Assembly (NCBI RefSeq): GCF_002844235.1
Contig: NZ_PGTS01000005.1
Coordinates: 310,001-374,000 of the forward strand
Source of the DNA: Thalassospira povalilytica
GTDB taxonomy: Bacteria; Pseudomonadota; Alphaproteobacteria; Rhodospirillales; Thalassospiraceae
Direction of reading: 5' to 3'
DNA length: 64,000 nucleotides
The position numbers were made by a program, and so were the translations under genes. Under the pieces are notes generated by a model. That model did no database searches and was not told the DNA's origin. It was given only the letters and a program-made list of their open reading frames with translations. Below, piece by piece: positions 54,912-62,450 of the stretch (within the stretch, counting starts at the first letter, position 1; each line of letters starts with the position of its first letter).

Positions 54912-55679
54912 ATGGAAAACGTTTCATATATCGCGCTGTCTCGTCAGAAGACACTTCGCAGCATGATGAACAACATTTCGCAGAACCTGGCGAACATGAA
55001 CACGACCGGGTACAAAGAAGAGCGCATGATGTTCACCGACTGGATTGCGAAAAACAAAGACGCTCCGTTCCGCGGCGAACGTGAAATTTCCCTTGTTCAG
55101 GACATTTCCCAATATCGCAATACAACGGTCGGCAATATTGAACATACCAACCGCCCGCTTGATGTCGCACTCAGCCAGCCGGACATGTTCTTTGCCGTCG
55201 AAACCCCGTCGGGCGTTCAATATACGCGCAACGGCAATTTCACGCTGGATCCGGGCGGGCAGCTGATCACCAATGACGGCTATCCTGTTCTGAGCGATGC
55301 CGGTCAGCCGCTTTTCTTCAATCAGGCGGATGGCCAGATTGAAATCAAGGGCGATGGCACCGTTTCGACCGATATCGGCCAGATCGGCAAATTGCAGGTC
55401 GTATCGGTTGATAACGTCCAGCGCATGGTGGTTACCGGAAACACCCTTTATCGTGCCCCCAGCCTGCAAGCTGGCGATGACCAGGAAGTCACCATCGAAC
55501 AGGTCGACAATGCCGGCATTGTTCAGGGTGCACTTGAAAAATCAAACGTCAATCCGATCAGCGCCATGACGCAGATGATCGACGTTTTGCGGACCTATCA
55601 GTCTGTTACCCGCTCTCTGGAAAGCGAGAACGAGCGCATGCGTAACATGATCAGCAAACTCGGGGATGTTCGCGCCTGA
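54912..55679 (+). CDS. flgF: Flagellar basal-body rod protein FlgF
   Basis: 255 residues from the ATG at 54912 (MENVSYIALSRQKTLRSMMN). Rod motif NISQNLANMNTTGYKEER at the start and IDVLRTYQSVTRSLESENER at the end. The in-frame start at 54738 would read across the sigma-54 promoter. It forms the proximal rod with FlgG encoded next. Confidence 0.95.
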   Translation: MENVSYIALSRQKTLRSMMNNISQNLANMNTTGYKEERMMFTDWIAKNKDAPFRGEREISLVQDISQYRNTTVGNIEHTNRPLDVALSQPDMFFAVETPSGVQYTRNGNFTLDPGGQLITNDGYPVLSDAGQPLFFNQADGQIEIKGDGTVSTDIGQIGKLQVVSVDNVQRMVVTGNTLYRAPSLQAGDDQEVTIEQVDNAGIVQGALEKSNVNPISAMTQMIDVLRTYQSVTRSLESENERMRNMISKLGDVRA

Positions 55680-55744
55680 TCCGGTCGCTGAACCCCTTTT
55701 ACGGAAATTAAGCGCACAAACAGCGCAAGCCAAGGAGAAGACAG

Positions 55745-56530
55745 ATGCGGTCACTTGATATCGGTGCTTTGGGGATGCAGGCCCAGTCCACCAACGTGGA
55801 CGTCACATCGCACAACATCGCCAACATGACCACCACCGGCTATAAACGCCAGCGCGCCGAATTCCAGGACTTGCTGTATCAGGATCTGCGCCGCGCCGGT
55901 TCACCGTCATCTGATACCGGCACCATTGTGCCCACCGGTGTTCAGGTTGGTCTGGGTGTCAAGACCGCGGCAATCGGCCGCTATATGGGTCAGGGCACTT
56001 TGACCCTGACGGAAAACGAACTTGATATCGCCATTCAGGGCCGCGGATATCTTCAGATCGACCTGCCAAGTGGTGAAACCGCCTATACCCGTGACGGTAC
56101 GCTGAAACTTGATGCCAATGGCGCGCTGGTCACCAAGGATGGCTATGCGGTTCAGCCCGGCATCACCGTGCCCAGCAACGCAACATCCGTGACCATCAAC
56201 ACCAACGGCGAAGTCTATGCCGAGATCGATGGTCAGGTCGCGCTTTCCAATCTGGGTCAGATCCAGCTTGCGACCTTTATCAACCCGGCCGGTCTTGATG
56301 CGCTGGGTGACAACCTTTTCCTTGAAACCGAGGCATCGGGTCAGGCCAATACCGGCGCACCGGGTGATGTCGGTTATGGCACGGTTCAGCAGGGATATCT
56401 TGAATCATCGAACGTCAACGTGGTTCAGGAAATCACCAACCTGATCAAGGCACAGCGTGCCTATGAAATGAATTCCAAATCCATCTCCACTACCGACGAA
56501 ATGATGAGCGCAGTCAGTAACCTGCGTTAA
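55745..56530 (+). CDS. flgG: Flagellar basal-body rod protein FlgG
   Basis: 261 residues, distal rod. N-terminus MRSLDIGALGMQAQSTNVDV and HNIANMTTTGYKRQRAEFQD; C-terminus IKAQRAYEMNSKSISTTDEM, all canonical. AAGGAG lies upstream at 55733-55738. Confidence 0.97.
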   Translation: MRSLDIGALGMQAQSTNVDVTSHNIANMTTTGYKRQRAEFQDLLYQDLRRAGSPSSDTGTIVPTGVQVGLGVKTAAIGRYMGQGTLTLTENELDIAIQGRGYLQIDLPSGETAYTRDGTLKLDANGALVTKDGYAVQPGITVPSNATSVTINTNGEVYAEIDGQVALSNLGQIQLATFINPAGLDALGDNLFLETEASGQANTGAPGDVGYGTVQQGYLESSNVNVVQEITNLIKAQRAYEMNSKSISTTDEMMSAVSNLR

Positions 56531-56549
56531 TTTCGCGATATCGGTAATG

Positions 56550-56601
56550 CAGTTTGTGTGCGCAAGTCGCGGTCTGATCCATCGCGTACTTGCGCAAACT
56601 G
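56550..56601. other. Long imperfect inverted repeat after flgG
   Basis: Arms CAGTTTG(TGT)GCGCAAGTCGCG and CGCG(T)ACTTGCGCAAACTG pair almost completely around an 11-base loop. No T-run follows, so it may be an mRNA-stabilising hairpin or attenuator before flgA. The rest of the 363-bp flgG-flgA gap holds a doubled ATCCGATGC and no visible gene. Confidence 0.6.
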
Positions 56602-56893
56602 TATTTACGCCACGTATACTGTTCCATGCTATAGTGGCCCGATCCGATGCCATCCGATGCAATGGCAACCGTTATGTTTGCAAGCCCCGGGTACGTTGCC
56701 CTGCAACGCCCCGAATACGCCACAAAACCGGGTTTTCAAACATAATGGCTGTCTGCAAAGCCGGTCGGATCGGTACAAGTTGACTGGTCGCAAGATCCCG
56801 AAAGTTCATATCTTTTTTGCGGTTTTGCTTTTTAAGTCAGCGCAAACCTGATTGACTGTCACACGAAAACAAACAGGCCCTGACCCTAGGCGC

Positions 56894-57892
56894 ATGAAAA
56901 TAAAGAAAATAATCCTCTCGCTCGCGATTATGTCGCTTATTGTTCCGGTCGGGACGGCCTTTGCGCAATCCTCGAACGGTGGCAATTCGCGCAATAACAG
57001 CCAGCAACTCGAAGCCAACATCCTTCTGAAACCAGATGCGCTGGTCGAAGGACAGTATGTGACGCTGGGGGATTTGTTTACCGGCATTGATCCGCAACAG
57101 GCCGATATCGCCGTTGCCCATGCGCCGCAACCGGGCAAGCAGGTTGTTCTTGATTACCGCTGGCTTTATGGCATCGCCCAGCGCCACAACATCAACTGGC
57201 GTCCGCGCACCACCGCCGATCAGGTTCTGGTAACACGCGCAAGCCAGATCATCACCATTGATGAAATCCGCGATGCGGTTGAAATCGCCCTGGTTGACCA
57301 TGGCATCCAGCGCCCATTCACCGTTGACCTGTCGAGCGAGAATTTCCAGATCCATCTGCCGGTTGATGCGCTGAACAATGTTGATGTGACCGCACTTGAA
57401 GTCAATTCGCGCACCCAGCGTTTTGTTGCCAGCGTCACGGCGGCCGCGCAAACCGCCCAGCAACGCACATATCGCATCAGCGGCAAATATTACCCGCTGT
57501 CATCCGTGCCGGTTTTGGTCGAACCGGTGTCACGCGGCCAGATCATCCGCCCCGACCAGGTCGAATATCGTGATTTCAGATCCGAACGCGTTCCGTCCGG
57601 GGCGATCCGCGATATCAATGATGTGATCGGCAAGGAAGTTGTGCGGGCCGGCACACCGAACGAGCCGCTTTTGTTCCGCGATCTGACCAATCCGATCCTG
57701 GTGCGCCGCGGTGCATTGGTCACCATCCGGCTGGTGACGGCCAACATGTCATTGACCGCACGCGGCAAGGCGCTTGAAAACGGGTCAAAAGGGGACGTGA
57801 TCCGCGTGGTCAATCAGTCAAGCAACAAAACCATCCAGGTTGAAGTTGTCGCCGAAAACGAAGTCCGCGCCCTGCCCGCCATGTCGCAATAA
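56894..57892 (+). CDS. flgA: Flagella basal-body P-ring assembly protein FlgA
   Basis: 332 residues from the ATG at 56894, which starts a signal peptide (MKIKKIILSLAIMSLIVP... FAQ). The C-terminal SAF domain includes PVLVEPVSRGQIIRPDQVEY and GDVIRVVNQSSNKTIQVEV (each shortened). Periplasmic chaperone for the P-ring protein FlgI. At over 300 residues it is longer than enteric FlgA, as usual in alphaproteobacteria. Confidence 0.92.
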   Translation: MKIKKIILSLAIMSLIVPVGTAFAQSSNGGNSRNNSQQLEANILLKPDALVEGQYVTLGDLFTGIDPQQADIAVAHAPQPGKQVVLDYRWLYGIAQRHNINWRPRTTADQVLVTRASQIITIDEIRDAVEIALVDHGIQRPFTVDLSSENFQIHLPVDALNNVDVTALEVNSRTQRFVASVTAAAQTAQQRTYRISGKYYPLSSVPVLVEPVSRGQIIRPDQVEYRDFRSERVPSGAIRDINDVIGKEVVRAGTPNEPLLFRDLTNPILVRRGALVTIRLVTANMSLTARGKALENGSKGDVIRVVNQSSNKTIQVEVVAENEVRALPAMSQ

Positions 57893-57912
57893 GGCGCACC
57901 TGCTCCGCACTC

Positions 57913-57947
57913 CCCGTCCCGTCCCGTCGTGTCGTGTCCTGCCCCGT
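57913..57947. repeat. Pentamer tandem array (CCCGT / CGTGT)
   Basis: CCCGT x3, CGTGT x2, CCTGC, CCCGT in 5-bp phase, 20 bp after flgA and about 50 bp before the flgH promoter. Confidence 0.75.
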
Positions 57948-57993
57948 TGCCCCGCACCACCCGGCAAGCTTTTCCCAGATCAGGGCATCCGAA

Positions 57994-58010
57994 CTGGCAT
58001 GATCCTTGCG
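57994..58010 (+). promoter_or_regulatory. Sigma-54 promoter of flgH
   Basis: CTGGCATGATCCTTGCG matches TGGCAC-N5-TTGC with one change and exact GG-N10-GC spacing, about 32 bp before flgH. Confidence 0.8.
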
Positions 58011-58040
58011 TAAATAGGCGCAGGAACCCAGGAGGACCCC

Positions 58041-58814
58041 ATGCCTAGTAAAACCACACAGAATTCTTGGCGGCGCCTTGCGCTTGTCACCGGCCTGATC
58101 GGCGCAACAGCGCTGCTTTCGGGCTGCAATGCGATGAAACGTCTTTCGGAAGTCGGCGAACCGCCGAAACTGTCCTCGATCGACAATCCGACCCAGTCGG
58201 AAAGCTATCGTCCGGTCAGCCTGCCGATGCCTGCACCGCAACTTGCCGAAAGCAACCCGAACTCGCTGTGGCGGGCCGGGGCACGGTCATTCTTCAAGGA
58301 TCAGCGCGCCAATCAGGTTGGCGACATCCTGACCGTTGTTGTCGACATGTCTGACAGTGCGGCACTGGCCAACACCACAACCCGGTCGCGCACCAACAGC
58401 GAAGACCTGGCAGTGCCGAACCTGTTCGGGCTTGAGTCCGAATTCACCAAAGTTCTGCCCGAGACAATTGATCCGAGCAACATGTTCAATATGGACAGCA
58501 ACACGTCCAACCGTGGTACCGGGTCGCTTGACCGAACCGAAGCCATCGATCTTCGCGTTGCGGCCATCGTGATCCAGATCCTGCCCAACGGAAACTATGT
58601 CATCCACGGGCGTCAGGAAATCCGGGTAAACAGCGAAGTCCGTGAAGTCCAGATTGCCGGGGTCATCCGCGCTGCCGATATCAGTTCGGCCAACGAAGTC
58701 AATTATGACAAGATCGCCGAAGCCCGCATTTCATACGGCGGACGCGGCACCATTTCCGATGTCCAGCAGCCGCGCTATGGCAGCGAAGTGCTTGATATCA
58801 TTCTGCCGTTCTAA
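58041..58814 (+). CDS. flgH: Flagellar L-ring lipoprotein FlgH
   Basis: 257 residues with lipobox LSGC (Cys29) and the FlgH blocks NSLWRAGARSFFKDQRANQV, GDILTVVVDMSDSA and NYVIHGRQEIRVNSEVREVQ (shortened). GGAGG precedes the ATG. It forms the outer-membrane L-ring around the rod. Confidence 0.96.
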   Translation: MPSKTTQNSWRRLALVTGLIGATALLSGCNAMKRLSEVGEPPKLSSIDNPTQSESYRPVSLPMPAPQLAESNPNSLWRAGARSFFKDQRANQVGDILTVVVDMSDSAALANTTTRSRTNSEDLAVPNLFGLESEFTKVLPETIDPSNMFNMDSNTSNRGTGSLDRTEAIDLRVAAIVIQILPNGNYVIHGRQEIRVNSEVREVQIAGVIRAADISSANEVNYDKIAEARISYGGRGTISDVQQPRYGSEVLDIILPF

Positions 58815-58893
58815 GGCAGCGTCTATGATCCCTGTCTGATCCGCATTCCCGGGTTCCTGTCAGACAGGATACAAAAGACGACCAGGACATCCG

Positions 58894-58927
58894 AAAAGAC
58901 CGCCCCTTGCCGGCGGTCTTTTTTTTG
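58894..58927 (+). terminator. Rho-independent terminator after flgH
   Basis: AAAAGACCGCC / GGCGGTCTTTT stem with a seven-base loop and a run of nine T. Confidence 0.93.
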
Positions 58928-58946
58928 TGTCCGGTCCAAAAACGGG

Positions 58947-58974
58947 AAAAGCCCGGCCAAAGGGCCGGGCTTTT
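58947..58974 (-). terminator. Rho-independent terminator after dksA
   Basis: AAAAGCCCGGCC / GGCCGGGCTTTT perfect 12-bp stem with a four-base loop. It is back to back with the flgH terminator, insulating the convergent genes. Confidence 0.92.
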
Positions 58975-59073
58975 GAATTTGGTTATCCCTAACCAGTAAT
59001 CTCCCACAAGACCATGATGTTACATGGTAAGGGCCGACTTTGCGGCTCCTGATCTTTTGGTCACCCGGCGCGA

Positions 59074-59490
59074 TCAGTCGTCGCGACGCGTGCGCTCCAT
59101 CCGTTCGTGGCGTTCCTGGGCTTCAATGCTCAGGGTTGCAATTGGACGAGCTTCAAGTCTTTTCAAGCTGATCGGCTCGTCGGTTTCTTCGCAGTAACCA
59201 TATGACCCGTCTTCAATTCGACGCAAAGCAGCATCAATTTTTGAAATAAGCTTGCGCGCCCTGTCACGAGTGCGAAGCTCAAGCGCCCTGTCCGTTTCAG
59301 CCGACGCACGGTCGGTCAGGTCAGGTTCTTGCAGCCCGCCATCTTGCAGGTTCGCTAATGTTTCCGAAGATTCGTGCAGAAGTTCTGCCCGCCAGGTCAG
59401 AAGTTTCTGCCGGAAATATTCCCGCTGGCGCGGGTTCATGAACTCTTCGTCCTCAGCAGGACGATAGTCAGGTGGTAGTGTGATAGTCAT
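59074..59490 (-). CDS. dksA: RNA polymerase-binding transcription factor DksA (degenerate zinc finger)
   Basis: 138 residues. The coiled-coil tip DLTDRA keeps Asp57, Asp60 and Ala62, equivalent to the E. coli tip residues needed with ppGpp. The C-terminal finger has the pattern Cys100, Thr103, Ser121, Ala124 in place of four cysteines, so zinc binding is unlikely. Alphaproteobacterial and DksA2-type proteins show similar losses. AGAGGG sets the ATG. It regulates rRNA and amino-acid promoters and, in several species, flagellar genes. Confidence 0.93.
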   Translation of the reverse strand: MTITLPPDYRPAEDEEFMNPRQREYFRQKLLTWRAELLHESSETLANLQDGGLQEPDLTDRASAETDRALELRTRDRARKLISKIDAALRRIEDGSYGYCEETDEPISLKRLEARPIATLSIEAQERHERMERTRRDD

Positions 59491-59640
59491 GTATGCCCTC
59501 TATACAGGACTCATCGATCGCGCGGCAATATAGAGGGAGCCAGCGGGTGGTGCAAGCCGATTGAACAAATAAATCGTAAATTGCCACCAAACGGGCAGAA
59601 AACTGCGATTTTCAGCTGAAAAATACTGTAAATTAAACAG

Positions 59641-60084
59641 TCAGATCAGGCCTGAAACCTCAAGTTTTGCAAGTTCGACCCGTGCCCGCAGGTCAATCTC
59701 GTCGAGAACCGCGGAAAGTTCAGGATCATCAATCATTTCGCGCTGTTGATCCATCAGACCGACAAGTTGCTTGAGACGCGGACCAGAAAGCGCCCCGCTT
59801 AGCAAACCGTCCCGAACAGCTTCAAGCTGTTCCAGCAGACTTTTGGCACGCAGCACGGCGGCCTTGCGCGGGGAGTCCAATGCATCTCCGCTTTGCTGAA
59901 GCGCAAGCAGGGCATCAAGGGCACTGACACTGCCCGTACTGTGGACACCGACAGAACCACCGGCATCGCCCGACGAGTCAAGCGAACGCATGGTATCGGC
60001 AAAACCGCTGCCGCCAGATGACCCTGACGCCTTTTTGCGTGATGTTCCGCTCGTCCCGGTTGCTTTGGACCCGCTAACCTTCAT
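59641..60084 (-). CDS. fliX: Flagellar assembly regulator FliX
   Basis: 147 residues from the ATG at 60084 (MKVSGSKATGT). A Ser/Gly-rich N-terminus is followed by the FliX block ALDALLALQQSGDALDSPRK and the C-terminal DPELSAVLDEIDLRARVELA. In Caulobacter FliX couples basal-body assembly to the sigma-54 activator FlbD, which fits the sigma-54 promoters found here. It diverges from flgI. Confidence 0.88.
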   Translation of the reverse strand: MKVSGSKATGTSGTSRKKASGSSGGSGFADTMRSLDSSGDAGGSVGVHSTGSVSALDALLALQQSGDALDSPRKAAVLRAKSLLEQLEAVRDGLLSGALSGPRLKQLVGLMDQQREMIDDPELSAVLDEIDLRARVELAKLEVSGLI

Positions 60085-60370
60085 GACCCGTATCCGTCTC
60101 GTTGTGGTAAGATCATATTCACTATCGCAAACAGGCACCCGGTTTCTGCCGTGTCGGCTTTGCGCGCCCTGTTCGCCAGACTGAACATAACCGTTTACCG
60201 TTCAGTTCACTGGAAAAGTGGAGTCTCCCTCAATCGCGGAAAGCGCGCAACGGGAAAAAAATGCCGGGTTGGACGAAACAATCGCCCCGGTGCACGCCCA
60301 TATCTGCATATGAACATGTTTTGCCGCCATTTTCTGCGGACTTGGTCCGACAGGTCGCGGAAAGCCTCAC

Positions 60371-60387
60371 TTGGCATGATTTTCGCA
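60371..60387 (+). promoter_or_regulatory. Sigma-54 promoter of flgI-flgJ-flgN-like-flgK
   Basis: TTGGCATGATTTTCGCA with exact GG-N10-GC spacing, 86 bp before flgI. It sits in the 388-bp gap between divergent fliX and flgI, which otherwise shows no gene. Confidence 0.8.
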
Positions 60388-60472
60388 AAACAGCTGACAA
60401 ACGCGGTTCACATCTTCAATCGCACCATTTGCCGGATGCAGTTGCATCCCACGTCAAAGCGGAATTGAGAAT

Positions 60473-61621
60473 ATGATCACAGGTCTTGGCAAAACAGCAC
60501 GCAAAGCGACAATGGTCGTCGCACTTGGCTTGTTCGCCGTCTTGCAGCTTGGCACTGCACCGGCACAGGCCCAGTCACGTATCAAGGATATCGCCGATTT
60601 CGAAGGCGTACGTGACAACATGCTGGTTGGTTACGGTCTTGTGGTTGGCCTGAACGGCACCGGTGATGATCTTGGCGATGCCGACTTCACCCGTCAGAGC
60701 CTTGTGGCCATGCTTGAACGTCTTGGCATCAATGTGCGCGATCAGATCGACGACCTTGATTCTGACAATATCGCAGCTGTTATGGTGACCTCGACCCTGC
60801 CGCCATTTTCCCGTCAGGGATCGCGCATCGACGTCAATATCAGCGCAATCGGTACGGCTGAAAGCCTTCAGGGCGGTACACTTCTTGTGACCCCGATGGT
60901 TGGTGCAGACGGCGAAGTTTACGCCGTGGCCCAGGGCAATCTGGCGGTTGGCGGCTTTTCGGCCGGCGGCAATGCCGAAACGGTTGTCAAAGGTGTTCCG
61001 ACCTCGGCCCGCATTGCCAATGGCGGGATTGTTGAACGCGAAATCGATTTCAACCTGAATTCCATGCAGGACATGTCTGTTGTCTTGCGCAACCCTGATT
61101 TTACCACTGCGCGCCGCGTATCAGATGCAATTAATGCCTATCTGGGCGAAGTCGCCGCCCGTCCGAGCGATCCGGGCACCGTGCGACTGAGCATCCCGGA
61201 ACGCTATAATCAGAATGTGGTTTCGCTGCTGACCGATATCGAACAGCTGCGTGTTGAACCCGACCAGATTGCCCGCGTGGTGATTGACGAAAATACCGGC
61301 ACCATTGTCATGGGTGAAAATGTCCGGATCAACCGCGTTGCCATTGCCCAGGGCAATCTGACCATCCGGGTCACCGAAACCCAGCAGGTGTCCCAGCCGT
61401 CGCCCTTCTCGCAGACCGGCACCACCCAGACGGTTGATCGCACCAATGTTGCGGTTGACGAAGGCGAAGACAATCAGCTTGGCATCATGGACGGCGGTGT
61501 CAGCCTTCAGGAACTGGTCAATGGCCTTAACAGCCTTGGCGTCGGGCCGCGCGACATGATCACCATCTTGCAGGCGATCAAGACGTCGGGCGCCCTTCAG
61601 GCTGAAATCGAGGTGATGTGA
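60473..61621 (+). CDS. flgI: Flagellar P-ring protein FlgI
   Basis: 382 residues with a signal peptide (ending APAQAQ). FlgI blocks include SRIKDIADFEGVRDNMLVGY, GLVVGLNGTGDDL, MVTSTLPPFSRQGSRIDVNI and the C-terminal LQELVNGLNSLGVGPRDMIT (each within length). Periplasmic ring around the rod. It overlaps flgJ. Confidence 0.97.
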   Translation: MITGLGKTARKATMVVALGLFAVLQLGTAPAQAQSRIKDIADFEGVRDNMLVGYGLVVGLNGTGDDLGDADFTRQSLVAMLERLGINVRDQIDDLDSDNIAAVMVTSTLPPFSRQGSRIDVNISAIGTAESLQGGTLLVTPMVGADGEVYAVAQGNLAVGGFSAGGNAETVVKGVPTSARIANGGIVEREIDFNLNSMQDMSVVLRNPDFTTARRVSDAINAYLGEVAARPSDPGTVRLSIPERYNQNVVSLLTDIEQLRVEPDQIARVVIDENTGTIVMGENVRINRVAIAQGNLTIRVTETQQVSQPSPFSQTGTTQTVDRTNVAVDEGEDNQLGIMDGGVSLQELVNGLNSLGVGPRDMITILQAIKTSGALQAEIEVM

Positions 61622-61968
61622 TGATGACCGACGGCGCAACTGCCCTGATGGCGCAGGCCCAGGCCAGCGCACAATACGGCACCCAGAACAATATGGCCGC
61701 GCGGATGAATTCGCTTACGGATGGTCACATCAAGACCGAAGCCGAAGCCCGCAAAGCCGGTGAAGAATTTGAATCCATGTTCCTCGGCCAGATGCTGAGC
61801 CACATGTTTTCCGGGATCGAAACCAACGAAATGTTTGGTGGTGGTCACGGCGAAACGATGATGCGCTCCATGCTGGTTGATGAATATGCCAAAGAAATGA
61901 CCCGCGCAGGTGGCATCGGAATTGCAGATGCTGTCACACGCGAGATCCTCAAAATCCAGGAGGGGTAA
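61621..61968 (+). CDS. flgJ: Short FlgJ-type rod-binding protein
   Basis: 115 residues covering only the N-terminal rod-binding domain of FlgJ (AGEEFESMFLGQMLSHMF, GHGETMMRSMLVDEYAKEM). The C-terminal muramidase domain of enteric FlgJ is absent, as usual in alphaproteobacteria, so a separate lytic enzyme must open the peptidoglycan. ATG at 61621 overlaps the flgI stop; GAGG is placed seven bases upstream. Confidence 0.92.
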   Translation: MMTDGATALMAQAQASAQYGTQNNMAARMNSLTDGHIKTEAEARKAGEEFESMFLGQMLSHMFSGIETNEMFGGGHGETMMRSMLVDEYAKEMTRAGGIGIADAVTREILKIQEG

Positions 61969-61971
61969 AAA

Positions 61972-62433
61972 ATGACCACTCAAGAGTTGGTTACAGAACT
62001 GAAAAGCGTCACCTATGACCTCATGTCCCTGCTGGAACGTGAAACCACGGGACTGCGGACGCTGTCACGCGGCGAATATGAGCAGTTCCTGTCGGAAAAA
62101 TCTGCCCTGTCGATGCAGTATGAGCAGCTGGTCGTGAAATTGCGCGGCCGCGGTGAAGAACTTCGTGCCATGCCCGAAGAAGACCGCGCTGAACTGCGTG
62201 AACTCCAGGCCGAGTTCCAGGAAGCCGCCCGTCGCAACATGACGGCACTCCAGGCAGCCAAGGCGACCAATGAACGTGTCGTTCAGGCCATTGTCCGCGC
62301 TGTAAATGACAAGGCCAAGGAAGACTGCACCACCTATAACCGGTCGGCGAAAACCAGCAAGGCATCGCTTGGCGGTTACGGGCGTACGTTAAACAAATCC
62401 GGCGGCGCATACAGCGTCAATGAAACGCTCTAA
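61972..62433 (+). CDS. FlgN-like flagellar export chaperone
   Basis: 153 residues, mainly one long helical hairpin (VTYDLMSLLERETTGLRTL, LRELQAEFQEAARRNMTAL), with a Gly/Ser tail ending SVNETL. Its place immediately before flgK, size and helical nature match FlgN, the FlgK/FlgL chaperone. Sequence identity alone would be weak. Confidence 0.78.
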   Translation: MTTQELVTELKSVTYDLMSLLERETTGLRTLSRGEYEQFLSEKSALSMQYEQLVVKLRGRGEELRAMPEEDRAELRELQAEFQEAARRNMTALQAAKATNERVVQAIVRAVNDKAKEDCTTYNRSAKTSKASLGGYGRTLNKSGGAYSVNETL

Positions 62434-62450
62434 GTGTAAAGGCGCGTATC

